A DNA stretch of 64,000 nucleotides, from assembly GCF_900101765.1 (NCBI RefSeq), contig NZ_LT627735.1, positions 1,426,001 to 1,490,000 on the forward strand, given 5' to 3'. How positions within the stretch are numbered: position 1 is the stretch's first letter; the number at the start of each line of letters is the position of its first letter. Positions 30,552 to 38,237 of the stretch are shown here, piece by piece. Made by a program: the position numbers and the translations under genes. Origin of the DNA: Nonlabens sp. Hel1_33_55 (GTDB lineage Bacteria; Bacteroidota; Bacteroidia; Flavobacteriales; Flavobacteriaceae). The notes beneath the pieces were generated by a model that had not been told where the DNA came from, did not search any database, and saw only the letters and a list, made by a program, of their open reading frames with translations.

Positions 30552-30968
30552 TTAGTTTTGAAATGGGTTGATGATTTGTAGGCCTTTAATCTTTTGGTTT
30601 GGTTGCATATCTTCTGAGTAAAAAATTGTGCAATGATTTTCTAATGCCGAAGCAAGCAATAGACTATCGTAGAAAGAATATTTGTATCGGCTTCTTAGTT
30701 GTAATCCTTTTAGGATTGTACTAATAGATACATCGAAAACTGGATATTCGCTCAATTCCAATAATATTTGAGAAATAGCCTCTTCTGGAAATTTCAACTT
30801 CCTCAAAGCGATATTGGTGAATTCCTTTGCCACTTGAGTTGATAAAACAATCTCTGAATTTCTGCTCAAATCATTTAAAAATGTGATTGCCGCTTTCTGT
30901 TTATCAGATTCTGATTTATCTATCATATAGATAAAAATATTAGAGTCGATAAAACATCTATCGCTCAT
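30552..30968 (-). CDS. PIN-domain toxin, VapC-like
   Basis: 138 residues from ATG 30968. A PIN ribonuclease fold with the acidic quartet visible: Asp8 ('FIDSN'), Glu49 ('AKEFTN'), Asp101 ('FYDSLLLAS') and Glu119/Asp120 ('YSEDMQ'). The ATG lies inside the last codons of the antitoxin gene (overlap 11 bp), the usual VapBC arrangement. An in-frame upstream ATG at 31013 would overlap the antitoxin further and is less likely. The target RNA is unknown. Its stop codon is followed with no gap by the ligA start codon. Confidence 0.88.
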   Translation of the reverse strand: MSDRCFIDSNIFIYMIDKSESDKQKAAITFLNDLSRNSEIVLSTQVAKEFTNIALRKLKFPEEAISQILLELSEYPVFDVSISTILKGLQLRSRYKYSFYDSLLLASALENHCTIFYSEDMQPNQKIKGLQIINPFQN

Positions 30969-31194
30969 GTCCATCTTCTCTTTTAAATTTATATCCTTTG
31001 CCATACACCGCATTTTCTTCAGCGATTTTAGTCAGTCGCTCCATGGGCGTTTCGTAATCGGCAGGCTTCTTCACACTTCCTTCCAGAAATTCGCGGATCA
31101 TTTCGTTAAGGGATTTTCCTTGCTTTTTAGCATATTCCTTACTTGCTTCGATCAATTGATCAGATAATCGTATGGTGAGATTTTTAGTTGCCAT
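30958..31194 (-). CDS. Ribbon-helix-helix antitoxin, VapB-like
   Basis: 78 residues. 'KNLTIRLSDQLIEASKEYAKKQGKSLNEMIREFLEG' (residues 4-39) is a ribbon-helix-helix DNA-binding motif. The C-terminal 35 residues are polar and probably wrap the toxin. It overlaps the toxin gene. A perfect inverted repeat at 31204-31224 upstream is the likely autoregulatory operator. Confidence 0.85.
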   Translation of the reverse strand: MATKNLTIRLSDQLIEASKEYAKKQGKSLNEMIREFLEGSVKKPADYETPMERLTKIAEENAVYGKGYKFKREDGHER

Positions 31195-31203
31195 GTTCTT
31201 GAT

Positions 31204-31224
31204 TTTGCACAGATGCTGTGCAAA
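31204..31224. promoter_or_regulatory. Candidate operator of the VapBC-like pair
   Basis: Perfect 9-bp arms TTTGCACAG and CTGTGCAAA separated by ATG, 9 nt upstream of the antitoxin start. Position and symmetry fit a site for a ribbon-helix-helix dimer. No exact TAnnTTTG is seen; TAATTTG (one base short) overlaps the operator on the minus strand. Confidence 0.65.
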
Positions 31225-31247
31225 TTACAATATTTTGTTCGATTAGT

Positions 31248-32108
31248 TTATCTCCAGCACTTCATCATACGCCAGTTACCGTTCAGGTCTTTGCGCAATT
31301 CCTGCTTAAATTTCATATCTGCCGCTAGCTTTTTCATCTCCTCTGGTAAATATTGATTAATCTCAAAGTACACCAGCGGATTTTCGTGGCTTTCAACCAG
31401 CTCCAATATCTTTCTATTAAACACCAGCGGATCTTCATCTGTTACGAATAATGCCGTTTCTGGCTCAAAATCCAGTACGTTTTTATGTAACTCCTTTTTC
31501 TCCAAATCACGCACGTATGGTGGATTGCTCGCCACGATGTCGTATTCTGCTATGGATGTTGTTTCTAAAATATTTCGATTTTCAAATGAAAAGTTAACGT
31601 CTGGCGCAATGGCTTCTGCATTGGATCGAGCCACTTGCAAGGCGTCTGTCGACACATCAAATAATTTGACATTGTGAGATGATTTTAAGGAGTTCGCTTT
31701 CGCGAAAGCGTGCCCCAAACTAATCCCTATACAACCACTGCCAGCTCCTATATCTAGAATGGAATTCACCGCACTATCCTTGTGATCATTAAGTATCCAT
31801 TGAATCAATTCTTCGGTTTCCTGACGTGGTATCAACGTGTGCTTATTCACCTTGAATTCATGGCCATAAAAATGACCGATGCCAGTAATATGCTGCACTG
31901 GTGTTCCATTAAGTAAGGTCTCCAGTGACCTCAAGAAAATTTCTTCTTTTAAATGAGTCAGCGGCTCCTCACCACGTATCATGATATCTGATTTGCTCAT
32001 TTGCAACAAATCCTCACAAATAAGACCGAAAATGGATACAATCTCATTCTCTGGATAAAGGTCCACCAACCTACTTACATAAATATTACGAATCTGTCTA
32101 AGCGTCAT
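31248..32108 (-). CDS. prmC: Release factor N5-glutamine methyltransferase
   Basis: Methylates the GGQ glutamine of peptide-release factors. 286 residues, normal. Class I SAM methyltransferase with 'TLIPRQETEELIQWIL', motif I 'ILDIGAGSGCIGISLG', and the catalytic 'SNPPYVRDLE' near residue 197. Its N-terminus overlaps the GNAT gene end by 11 bp, so the two are cotranscribed. The palindrome at 31695 encodes 'AFAKA' in the helix after motif I. Confidence 0.95.
   Translation of the reverse strand: MTLRQIRNIYVSRLVDLYPENEIVSIFGLICEDLLQMSKSDIMIRGEEPLTHLKEEIFLRSLETLLNGTPVQHITGIGHFYGHEFKVNKHTLIPRQETEELIQWILNDHKDSAVNSILDIGAGSGCIGISLGHAFAKANSLKSSHNVKLFDVSTDALQVARSNAEAIAPDVNFSFENRNILETTSIAEYDIVASNPPYVRDLEKKELHKNVLDFEPETALFVTDEDPLVFNRKILELVESHENPLVYFEINQYLPEEMKKLAADMKFKQELRKDLNGNWRMMKCWR
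31695..31710. repeat. Palindrome copy 8 (in prmC)
   Basis: Full 16-bp copy, read on the minus strand as Ala-Phe-Ala-Lys-Ala. Confidence 0.95.
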
Positions 32109-32589
32109 CTTCTTCCAGTTTTTTGATCATTTGAACCGGACAGCTGTAATGTCCCGTGTTGCCCAATGGTTGAATCAGTAATTCAAAACCGACTCTTTTA
32201 TATAAACCTTGAGCATCATACATGTTGCCCATCGTTTCCAGATATACCTTTGAAAATTTAAAAGCACGAGCGGCTTTCAAACATTTTTCCATCAACTGCT
32301 TGCCGTAACCTTTACCGCGAACCTCTGGCATGAAATACATTTTTTGCAGCTCACAGATATTATCCGCATTGTTTGCCAAAGCTGCAACACCAGCACCACC
32401 ACAAACTTTTCCATCAACTTCTACCACATAATAGACCGATCTAGGTTTTTGATATTCAAGATACATGGATTGTGTAGCTGCGTCACTATAGGCAGTACCT
32501 TCCTTAGGAGCGTTGTGCTCTAGAATGGTCTGCTGGATGATATCTCTTACCGCAGTATTATCATCTGGGTGAATTTTTCTTATCTGCAT
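32098..32589 (-). CDS. GNAT-family N-acetyltransferase
   Basis: 163 residues. Central 'CELQKMYFMPEVRGKGYGKQLMEKCL' is the acetyl-CoA-binding motif A (R/QxxGxG/A form 'RGKGYG'). The later 'VYLETMGNMYDAQGLYKRVGFELL' is motif B. The substrate is not known. It starts the GNAT-prmC operon. The ATG is only 4 nt from a perfect -7 element, so the transcript may be leaderless. Confidence 0.9.
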   Translation of the reverse strand: MQIRKIHPDDNTAVRDIIQQTILEHNAPKEGTAYSDAATQSMYLEYQKPRSVYYVVEVDGKVCGGAGVAALANNADNICELQKMYFMPEVRGKGYGKQLMEKCLKAARAFKFSKVYLETMGNMYDAQGLYKRVGFELLIQPLGNTGHYSCPVQMIKKLEEDDA

Positions 32590-32593
32590 CTAC

Positions 32594-32601
32594 CAAAGAT
32601 A
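32594..32601 (-). promoter_or_regulatory. Promoter -7 element for GNAT-prmC
   Basis: TATCTTTG on the minus strand, 4 nt before the ATG at 32589. TTG at 32619-32617 gives a 15-bp spacer, shorter than usual. Confidence 0.6.
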
Positions 32602-32666
32602 CTATGGCAGCAAGGTCAAGCTTATTTAACTACTCTTAAAGTTATTTAAGGAAAGTCAACAAACCT

Positions 32667-32674
32667 TAAATTTG
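32667..32674 (+). promoter_or_regulatory. Promoter -7 element for ribD
   Basis: TAAATTTG inside AAACCTTAAATTTGC, a 15-bp string that is identical to the one before pyrophosphatase. It ends 5 nt before the TTG start of ribD. Confidence 0.65.
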
Positions 32675-32679
32675 CGAAC

Positions 32680-33693
32680 TTGACAACTCACGAAATTTAC
32701 ATACAACGCTGCCTGCAACTTGCCTTAAATGGTTTGGGGACCACGTATCCCAATCCGCTAGTGGGATCTGTGATTGTGAATGATGAAGGAAAGATTTTAG
32801 GTGAAGGCTTTCATTTGAAATCGGGAAAACCTCACGCCGAAGTCAATGCGATTGCAGATGCAGAAAAAAATGGCTTTTCCAGCGAAGACTTTAGAAAAGC
32901 AACTATTTACGTCAATCTCGAACCTTGCTCCCATCATGGTAAGACACCGCCATGTGCCTCTTTGATTATAGAGAAAGGATTTAAAAATGTAGTCGTAGGA
33001 ACGCTTGATCCTCACGAGAAAGTAGCAGGTAAAGGAGTTGATTTATTACTTAATGCTGGTATTAAAGTAACCGCAGGTATTCTAGAAGCCGATTGTAACG
33101 AGCTTAACAAGCGCTTTTTCACCTATCACAAAAAAAGACGCCCTTTTATAATCCTAAAATGGGCAGAAACCGCTGACGGATTCATAGCACCAAAACAAAA
33201 AGACGAGAAAAAGCCTGTCTGGATCACCAATCCTTATTCAAGACAACTCGTGCATAAAATGCGCGCTCAAGAGCAAAGCATATTAATAGGTGCACAAACT
33301 GCGATGGACGATAATCCAAGCCTTACCGTGCGCGACTGGCATGGTGACAACCCTATCAGAATTATACTGGATGCGAAAAACAATTTGCCAGAAAACCTCA
33401 AGGTTTTTGACAACAACGCTGTTGTCCAGATTTTACAAAGAGCATCCAGCGAAAGCGATCTTATCGTAGAAGATCTTTATAATCTAGGTATTCAATCGGT
33501 TATTGTGGAAGGTGGTGCCAAGACGCTTCAAGGTTTTATTGACCACGATTTATGGGATGAGATCCATCAATTTATGGGAACTGAAGTTTATTTCAAAACT
33601 GGACTCACAGCTCCAAAACTGCCGTCAAGCGCTTATCTAAAAAGTAGGCAGATGATGAAAAATGATGTTCTCAAAACATTCGTGAACTCATGA
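32680..33693 (+). CDS. ribD: Riboflavin biosynthesis deaminase/reductase
   Basis: Second and third steps of riboflavin synthesis. 337 residues from a TTG start; there is no ATG near the family's normal N-terminus ('THEIYIQRCLQLALNGLGTTYPNP'). The deaminase domain has zinc ligands His52 ('PHAE'), Cys83 ('LEPCSHHGKTPPC') and Cys92, with catalytic Glu54. The reductase domain (about 150-337) has 'ILKWAETADGFIA', 'LIGAQTAMDDNPSLTVR' and 'VIVEGGAKTLQGFID'. The EamA transporter gene overlaps its stop by 4 bp. Confidence 0.95.
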   Translation: MTTHEIYIQRCLQLALNGLGTTYPNPLVGSVIVNDEGKILGEGFHLKSGKPHAEVNAIADAEKNGFSSEDFRKATIYVNLEPCSHHGKTPPCASLIIEKGFKNVVVGTLDPHEKVAGKGVDLLLNAGIKVTAGILEADCNELNKRFFTYHKKRRPFIILKWAETADGFIAPKQKDEKKPVWITNPYSRQLVHKMRAQEQSILIGAQTAMDDNPSLTVRDWHGDNPIRIILDAKNNLPENLKVFDNNAVVQILQRASSESDLIVEDLYNLGIQSVIVEGGAKTLQGFIDHDLWDEIHQFMGTEVYFKTGLTAPKLPSSAYLKSRQMMKNDVLKTFVNS

Positions 33694-34556
33694 TCTGGCT
33701 CGTTTTAAGTGTCCTCACTTCTAGTTTGCTGTACGTGATTTTCAAGTACTTCAAGGTGTTTGAAGTCAATACATTGCACGCCATAGTCATTAATTATCTT
33801 GTAGCTGCCATAACTGGATTGCTGGTATATGAAGGTGAGATTTCCACGATTAAAATCTTTGACGGTGGTTGGTTCTGGTTTTCGGTAGTGTTAGGTGCAT
33901 TATTTATTACCGTGTTCAATATTTTAGGTTTGACCAGTCAAAAAAACGGCTTGTCAGTTGCTGCTGTAGCTAGTAAAATGTCATTAATCATACCCGTTAT
34001 TTTTGGGATCTGGATGTATAACGAGACATTGGGATGGCTAAAAATTACAGGAGTTTTCATTGCGTTGGCCTCAGTTTATCTGGCGTCGCTCAAGTCGAAA
34101 GATGGTCTCACTATCCACAAAAAGGAATTGTTGCTTCCTGCTTTGCTGTTTTTAGGCAGCGGTATTATTGACACGACAATCAAGTATGCAGAAAAGAATT
34201 TTGTGCCTGATGGTGATGAACCACTTTTTAGCGCCATCTGTTTCGTTTCTGCATTTGGTATTGGGATATTGATACTGATTTATGAAGCCATCCAGGGCCG
34301 GCGACTTCAATTTAAGTCCATTATTGCAGGAATTACCCTGGGAATTCCCAACTACTTTTCCATCTACTTTTTAATCAAAGCGCTCAAGAATGGCATGGAG
34401 AGCAGTGTTTTCTTTCCCATCAATCATGTGGGCACGGTACTTTTCACAACCCTGCTGGGCTACATATTATTCAAGGAACGATTGCTAATCAAGAATTACT
34501 GGGGCATTGCTCTTGCAGTGGTGGCTATAATCTGTATCGCTTTCGCGAAAGCGTAA
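33690..34556 (+). CDS. EamA/DMT-family transporter
   Basis: 288 residues, almost entirely hydrophobic, with about ten membrane helices in two EamA repeats ('YNETLGWLKITGVFIALASVYLASL' closes repeat 1, 'LFKERLLIKNYWGIALAVVAIICIAFAKA' closes repeat 2). The substrate is unknown; metabolite or drug export is typical of the family. Coupled to ribD by a 4-bp overlap. The last four codons come from a palindrome copy. Confidence 0.85.
   Translation: MIWLVLSVLTSSLLYVIFKYFKVFEVNTLHAIVINYLVAAITGLLVYEGEISTIKIFDGGWFWFSVVLGALFITVFNILGLTSQKNGLSVAAVASKMSLIIPVIFGIWMYNETLGWLKITGVFIALASVYLASLKSKDGLTIHKKELLLPALLFLGSGIIDTTIKYAEKNFVPDGDEPLFSAICFVSAFGIGILILIYEAIQGRRLQFKSIIAGITLGIPNYFSIYFLIKALKNGMESSVFFPINHVGTVLFTTLLGYILFKERLLIKNYWGIALAVVAIICIAFAKA
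34538..34553. repeat. Palindrome copy 9 (C-terminal codons of EamA transporter)
   Basis: Full 16-bp copy, read as Ala-Phe-Ala-Lys-Ala directly before the stop codon. Confidence 0.95.
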
Positions 34557-34561
34557 CAACC

Positions 34562-35161
34562 ATGAAAGATCGTTACAAAACAATAGTCGTTAAGACAGCT
34601 GAGATCCTCTATAAGGAGCGAGGCAGCAAGTTTTATGCAACGGCTTTTCCCTTTACTGATGAGGCGCAGCTAGGAGAATTGATACAGAGTTTGCGCAACA
34701 CACACCCAAAAGCTGGACATCACTGTTATGCATGGAAACTAGGTCCAACGGATGATTTATATCGGTCCAATGATGACGGCGAGCCCAATCATAGTGCCGG
34801 TGATCCCATATTATCTCAAATCAATGCTCTTGAAATGAGTGATGTTCTGGTAGTGGTGAGCAGAATTTTTGGAGGTACAAAACTGGGAGTTGGCGGTTTG
34901 ATTCAAGCCTATCGTGAGGCCGCGAGTCTAGCGCTGAATCAAGCTCAGATAGTAGAAAGGATTATTACGAATGATATTGTAATCTCATTTGAATATCCCC
35001 AAATCAGCCAAGTCATGCGGTTTATCGATGAAAATGCATTGAGCATCAAAAATCAAGAATTGACGGAAACTTGCAAAATTACCGTCGGTGTGCCGCTCAA
35101 TCAAGTTGAGCAGACTCTAGAGCAGCTCAACGCGATGTATCCTATTACTGCAAAAAGTTAA
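34562..35161 (+). CDS. YigZ/IMPACT-family protein
   Basis: 199 residues. The N-terminal UPF0029 domain has 'ERGSKFYATAFPF', 'HPKAGHHCYAWKLG', 'NDDGEPNHSAGDPILSQINA' and 'VVVSRIFGGTKLGVGGLIQAYREAA', the family signature. A short DUF1949-type C-terminal domain follows. In other organisms the family touches translation regulation, but no specific role is established. Third gene of the ribD operon; converges on the flavin oxidase gene with a 4-bp overlap. Confidence 0.9.
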   Translation: MKDRYKTIVVKTAEILYKERGSKFYATAFPFTDEAQLGELIQSLRNTHPKAGHHCYAWKLGPTDDLYRSNDDGEPNHSAGDPILSQINALEMSDVLVVVSRIFGGTKLGVGGLIQAYREAASLALNQAQIVERIITNDIVISFEYPQISQVMRFIDENALSIKNQELTETCKITVGVPLNQVEQTLEQLNAMYPITAKS

Positions 35162-35706
35162 GGCACCAACCACTGACCTTTCCAATCTTCATTAGTGCGT
35201 TGATACAACGCCCGTAGATGATTAGGTCTCTTAAGCTGCAACAGCTCAATGGAGTTGGATACAAATCTGAGCGGTAAGAAATGATTTTCTGATCGCTCTA
35301 CATATTCCACATGATCTGGATTTTTGATAGGTGATCCTGGTGGCAATTGGGTAGTGTAATCCTTTATAGATTTGGAAGAAACCTTCTGAAACAATCTTTT
35401 AATTTCCATTTCATCCGTAATAGGTTCTAACAATCCATCTACACGTATCTGTCGCAGACTTTTACTGTTATAGAACAAAAGACTTGCTTTTGGATTTTGA
35501 GAAAGCTGATGAACCTTAGTCGTTCTGGAATCTGTAAAAATAATGAGCTCCATGGATTCACTTATTTCTCTTATGACAACCGTTCTCGCTCGTGGTTGTA
35601 ATTGTTCATCCACGGTGGTTAAATATCCATACTTAAATGGATGATTGCGCTTGCTCAACGCACCTCTTAAATCGTGTTTGAGTTCTTGGAAATAGTCTTC
35701 TAGCAT
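35158..35706 (-). CDS. Pyridoxamine-phosphate-oxidase-like flavin protein
   Basis: 182 residues with a split-barrel FMN-binding fold: 'TVDEQLQPRARTVVIREI', 'LIIFTDSRTTKVHQLSQNPKASLLFYNSKSLRQIRVDGLLEPI'. The C-terminal 'HFLPLRFVSNSIELLQLKRPNHLRALYQR' resembles the substrate-binding end of PdxH, but the canonical PdxH C-terminus is not exact. Vitamin B6 oxidation is possible but not proven. It follows the thioesterase gene on the same strand by 28 nt. Confidence 0.78.
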   Translation of the reverse strand: MLEDYFQELKHDLRGALSKRNHPFKYGYLTTVDEQLQPRARTVVIREISESMELIIFTDSRTTKVHQLSQNPKASLLFYNSKSLRQIRVDGLLEPITDEMEIKRLFQKVSSKSIKDYTTQLPPGSPIKNPDHVEYVERSENHFLPLRFVSNSIELLQLKRPNHLRALYQRTNEDWKGQWLVP

Positions 35707-35734
35707 GTCATCTTACTTTAATAGGTAGTCGAGA

Positions 35735-36139
35735 TTAAAATAAGGTTTTACACTTCTCTAAAAATTCTGGAATTGGTTTTCTCGGTCTAAAGGTTTTTGC
35801 GTCAGTGAAGACTAGAGTTAGCTCTGCCTCTGCACAAATAGAACCGTCGTTTTTTGTGATTTCGTACTCAAAAATGACCCTCGTTGTAGGAACATTCTTA
35901 AGGGTTGTTACTACTTTAATTTCATCCCCAAATCTGATCGGATTTTTATACTTTATATCTATTTGATAAACAGGCAAAAGGACTCCAGACTCTTCCATTC
36001 TCTGATAGGAAAAGCCTAAAGTGTTCAACCAGTCCAATCGAGCTTGCTCCATGTAAATCAAATAGTTAGAATGATGTATTATTCCCATTTGATCAGATTC
36101 TGCATATCTGGGCATTATGTAAATGGTCGAATTTTTCAT
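35735..36139 (-). CDS. Acyl-CoA thioesterase (hotdog, 4HBT type)
   Basis: 134 residues from ATG 36139, a normal start for the family ('MKNSTIYIMPRYAESDQMGIIHHSNYLIYMEQAR'). The Asp in 'ESDQMGIIHHSNY' is the catalytic residue of the 4HBT/YbgC family. Hydrolyses acyl-CoA esters; the substrate is unknown. It lies back to back with dnaA. Confidence 0.88.
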   Translation of the reverse strand: MKNSTIYIMPRYAESDQMGIIHHSNYLIYMEQARLDWLNTLGFSYQRMEESGVLLPVYQIDIKYKNPIRFGDEIKVVTTLKNVPTTRVIFEYEITKNDGSICAEAELTLVFTDAKTFRPRKPIPEFLEKCKTLF

Positions 36140-36235
36140 AGATATGTGTTCAAAAATTTGGTGGTTTGAAAACCGTAGTGCATGCAATTATATTTCATAA
36201 AAACCAACCCCTATTTTTATTTTTTTTAAGGTTTT

Positions 36236-36244
36236 TTATACACA
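36236..36244 (+). promoter_or_regulatory. Candidate DnaA box upstream of dnaA
   Basis: TTATACACA matches the TTATNCACA consensus, 86 nt before the dnaA ATG. It could serve autoregulation. Only this box is seen, so an origin is not claimed. Confidence 0.45.
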
Positions 36245-36330
36245 TATTTGTACCACTCTTGAGGTAGCCACTATGTGCTTTAATTTCCTCACTCATATAG
36301 AGTCGAATCTAACCAGATAAAAAACATTTT

Positions 36331-37758
36331 ATGACATCGACGGCTGAATCGGTATGGGAAAATTGTCTAGAATTTATAAAGGACAATATCAATCCTCAAG
36401 CCTACAAAACTTGGTTTTTACCCATCAAGGCAGTAAAGCTAACTGATACCGCGTTGAGTATACAAGTTCCTAGCCGCTTTTTCTACGAATGGTTAGAGGA
36501 ACATTATATCAAATTGCTTAAAACAGCCTTGACTAAAGAACTAGGTGAAGGAGCTAAATTGATCTATGCTATTAGAATGGAGAATACCTTAAAAGGTATG
36601 GAACCATTTACTGAAAAGATCCCTAGTAGCAACCGTACGTTTCAAAACTCACAGACTGTTGATGCGCCAGTGCGTAGCAAAAGTCCAGAGCTTAAGAATC
36701 CGTTTGTAATTCCTGGAATTCGCAATGTGAAGATTGAATCACAACTCAATCCATCTTATAACTTTGATACTTTTCTAGAAGGAGATTCCAACAGGTTGGC
36801 TCGTAGTGCTGGTATGGCGGTTTCTAACAAACCAGGTGGTACTTCTTTTAATCCGCTATTGATTTTTGGTGGCGTTGGATTAGGCAAAACGCATCTTGCT
36901 CACGCAATAGGCGTTGGTATTAAGGAGAACTACCCAGACAAAACAGTTCTATATATAAGCGCAGAGAAGTTTACACAGCAGTTTATAGAATCTGTGCGTA
37001 AGAATAATAGAAATGATTTCATTCACTTCTACCAAATTGTAGATGTATTGATCGTGGATGATATCCAGTTCTTTGCTGGTAAAGCTGGAACTCAAGATGT
37101 ATTCTTCCACATTTTCAACCATTTGCATCAAAATGGTAAGCAGGTCATATTAACCAGTGATAAGAAACCAGTTGATATGCAAGATATCGAGCAGCGTTTA
37201 CTTTCCAGGTTCAAATGGGGACTTAGTGCAGAGCTTAACCATCCTGATTATGAAACCAGAGTTTCCATTATAAAAAACAAACTGTATCGCGATGGTGTAG
37301 AAATGGAAGAAGATATCATCAACTATCTGGCTGATAATATCAAAACCAACATACGTGAACTAGAAGGTGCCATCATTTCCTTGATTGCACACTCATCCTT
37401 CAACCACAAGGACATCACCATTGAACTTGCTAAGAAGATTGTTGAGAACTATGTCAAGAATACGAAACGTGAAGTTAGCATCGATCAGATTCAGAAAGTT
37501 GTTAGTGATTATTTCCAGATGGATGTGGAGACACTTCAATCCAAAACTCGTAAACGTCACATCGTTCAGGCACGTCAGCTGGCCATGTACTTTTCCAAGA
37601 AAATGACTAAAGCTTCCCTTGCAAGCATTGGTTCCAAGATTGGAAAACGTGACCATGCCACTGTACTTCACGCTTGTAAAACGGTTGATAACCTTGCCTC
37701 GACTGATAAACAATTCAATAAGTACGTAGAAGATCTGCGTAAAAAGCTAGCCAACTAG
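36331..37758 (+). CDS. dnaA: Chromosomal replication initiator DnaA
   Basis: 475 residues. Domain I (1-85) begins 'TSTAESVWENCLEFIKDNI'; a variable linker holds residues about 90-130. The AAA+ domain has Walker A 'FGGVGLGKTHLAHAIG', Walker B 'VLIVDDIQFFAGK' and 'LLSRFKWGLSAELNHPDYETR' (sensor/arginine finger). The C-terminal domain has the DnaA signature 'IGSKIGKRDHATVLHACKTV', which reads the DnaA box. It is followed 1 nt later by the tyrosine phosphatase gene. Confidence 0.97.
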   Translation: MTSTAESVWENCLEFIKDNINPQAYKTWFLPIKAVKLTDTALSIQVPSRFFYEWLEEHYIKLLKTALTKELGEGAKLIYAIRMENTLKGMEPFTEKIPSSNRTFQNSQTVDAPVRSKSPELKNPFVIPGIRNVKIESQLNPSYNFDTFLEGDSNRLARSAGMAVSNKPGGTSFNPLLIFGGVGLGKTHLAHAIGVGIKENYPDKTVLYISAEKFTQQFIESVRKNNRNDFIHFYQIVDVLIVDDIQFFAGKAGTQDVFFHIFNHLHQNGKQVILTSDKKPVDMQDIEQRLLSRFKWGLSAELNHPDYETRVSIIKNKLYRDGVEMEEDIINYLADNIKTNIRELEGAIISLIAHSSFNHKDITIELAKKIVENYVKNTKREVSIDQIQKVVSDYFQMDVETLQSKTRKRHIVQARQLAMYFSKKMTKASLASIGSKIGKRDHATVLHACKTVDNLASTDKQFNKYVEDLRKKLAN

Positions 37759-37759
37759 T

Positions 37760-38227
37760 ATGAAGGAACAGACCTCCATTTTGATGGTGTGTTTGGGAAA
37801 CATCTGCCGCTCGCCATTAGCGGAAGGTTTGATGCGTTCCAAACTGAACTTCACAAAATATACCGTAGATAGCGCTGGAACTAGTGGTGGCCACAAAGGT
37901 GAGGCACCAGACAAACGTTCTATTGATGTTGCCAAAAAATATGGATTAGACATCTCTCAACAACTCAGTCGTAAATTGACGGTAGAAGATCTCGAAAACT
38001 TTGATTACATCTACGTCATGGATCGCTCCAATTACAATGATGTGACTGATCTTGCCCAGAACGATGAGCAACGCGCCAAAATCAAAAAGATTCTAGAGGT
38101 GCCATTTCCAGGCGACGATCTTGATGTTCCTGATCCTTACTATGGCGGTGATCAAGGCTTTGAAAACGTGTATAAGATGTTGGATCAAGCCACTGATGCC
38201 GTTGCCAAAAAACTGGAGAACAACTAG
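37760..38227 (+). CDS. Low-molecular-weight protein tyrosine phosphatase
   Basis: 155 residues. The P-loop 'MVCLGNICRSPLAEG' gives nucleophile Cys11 and Arg17 (C-x5-R-S), and the general acid is in 'VPDPYYGGDQGFE'. Dephosphorylates phosphotyrosine or small phosphoesters in the cytoplasm. Cotranscribed with dnaA, an arrangement I recall as common in Flavobacteriaceae; the functional link, if any, is unknown. Confidence 0.93.
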   Translation: MKEQTSILMVCLGNICRSPLAEGLMRSKLNFTKYTVDSAGTSGGHKGEAPDKRSIDVAKKYGLDISQQLSRKLTVEDLENFDYIYVMDRSNYNDVTDLAQNDEQRAKIKKILEVPFPGDDLDVPDPYYGGDQGFENVYKMLDQATDAVAKKLENN

Positions 38228-38237
38228 CTTTTCACCT

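Noticed and set aside
36140..36330. Replication origin upstream of dnaA
   Set aside because: Only one good DnaA box was seen in the 190-bp gap, with no cluster and no GC-skew information; not enough for an origin.
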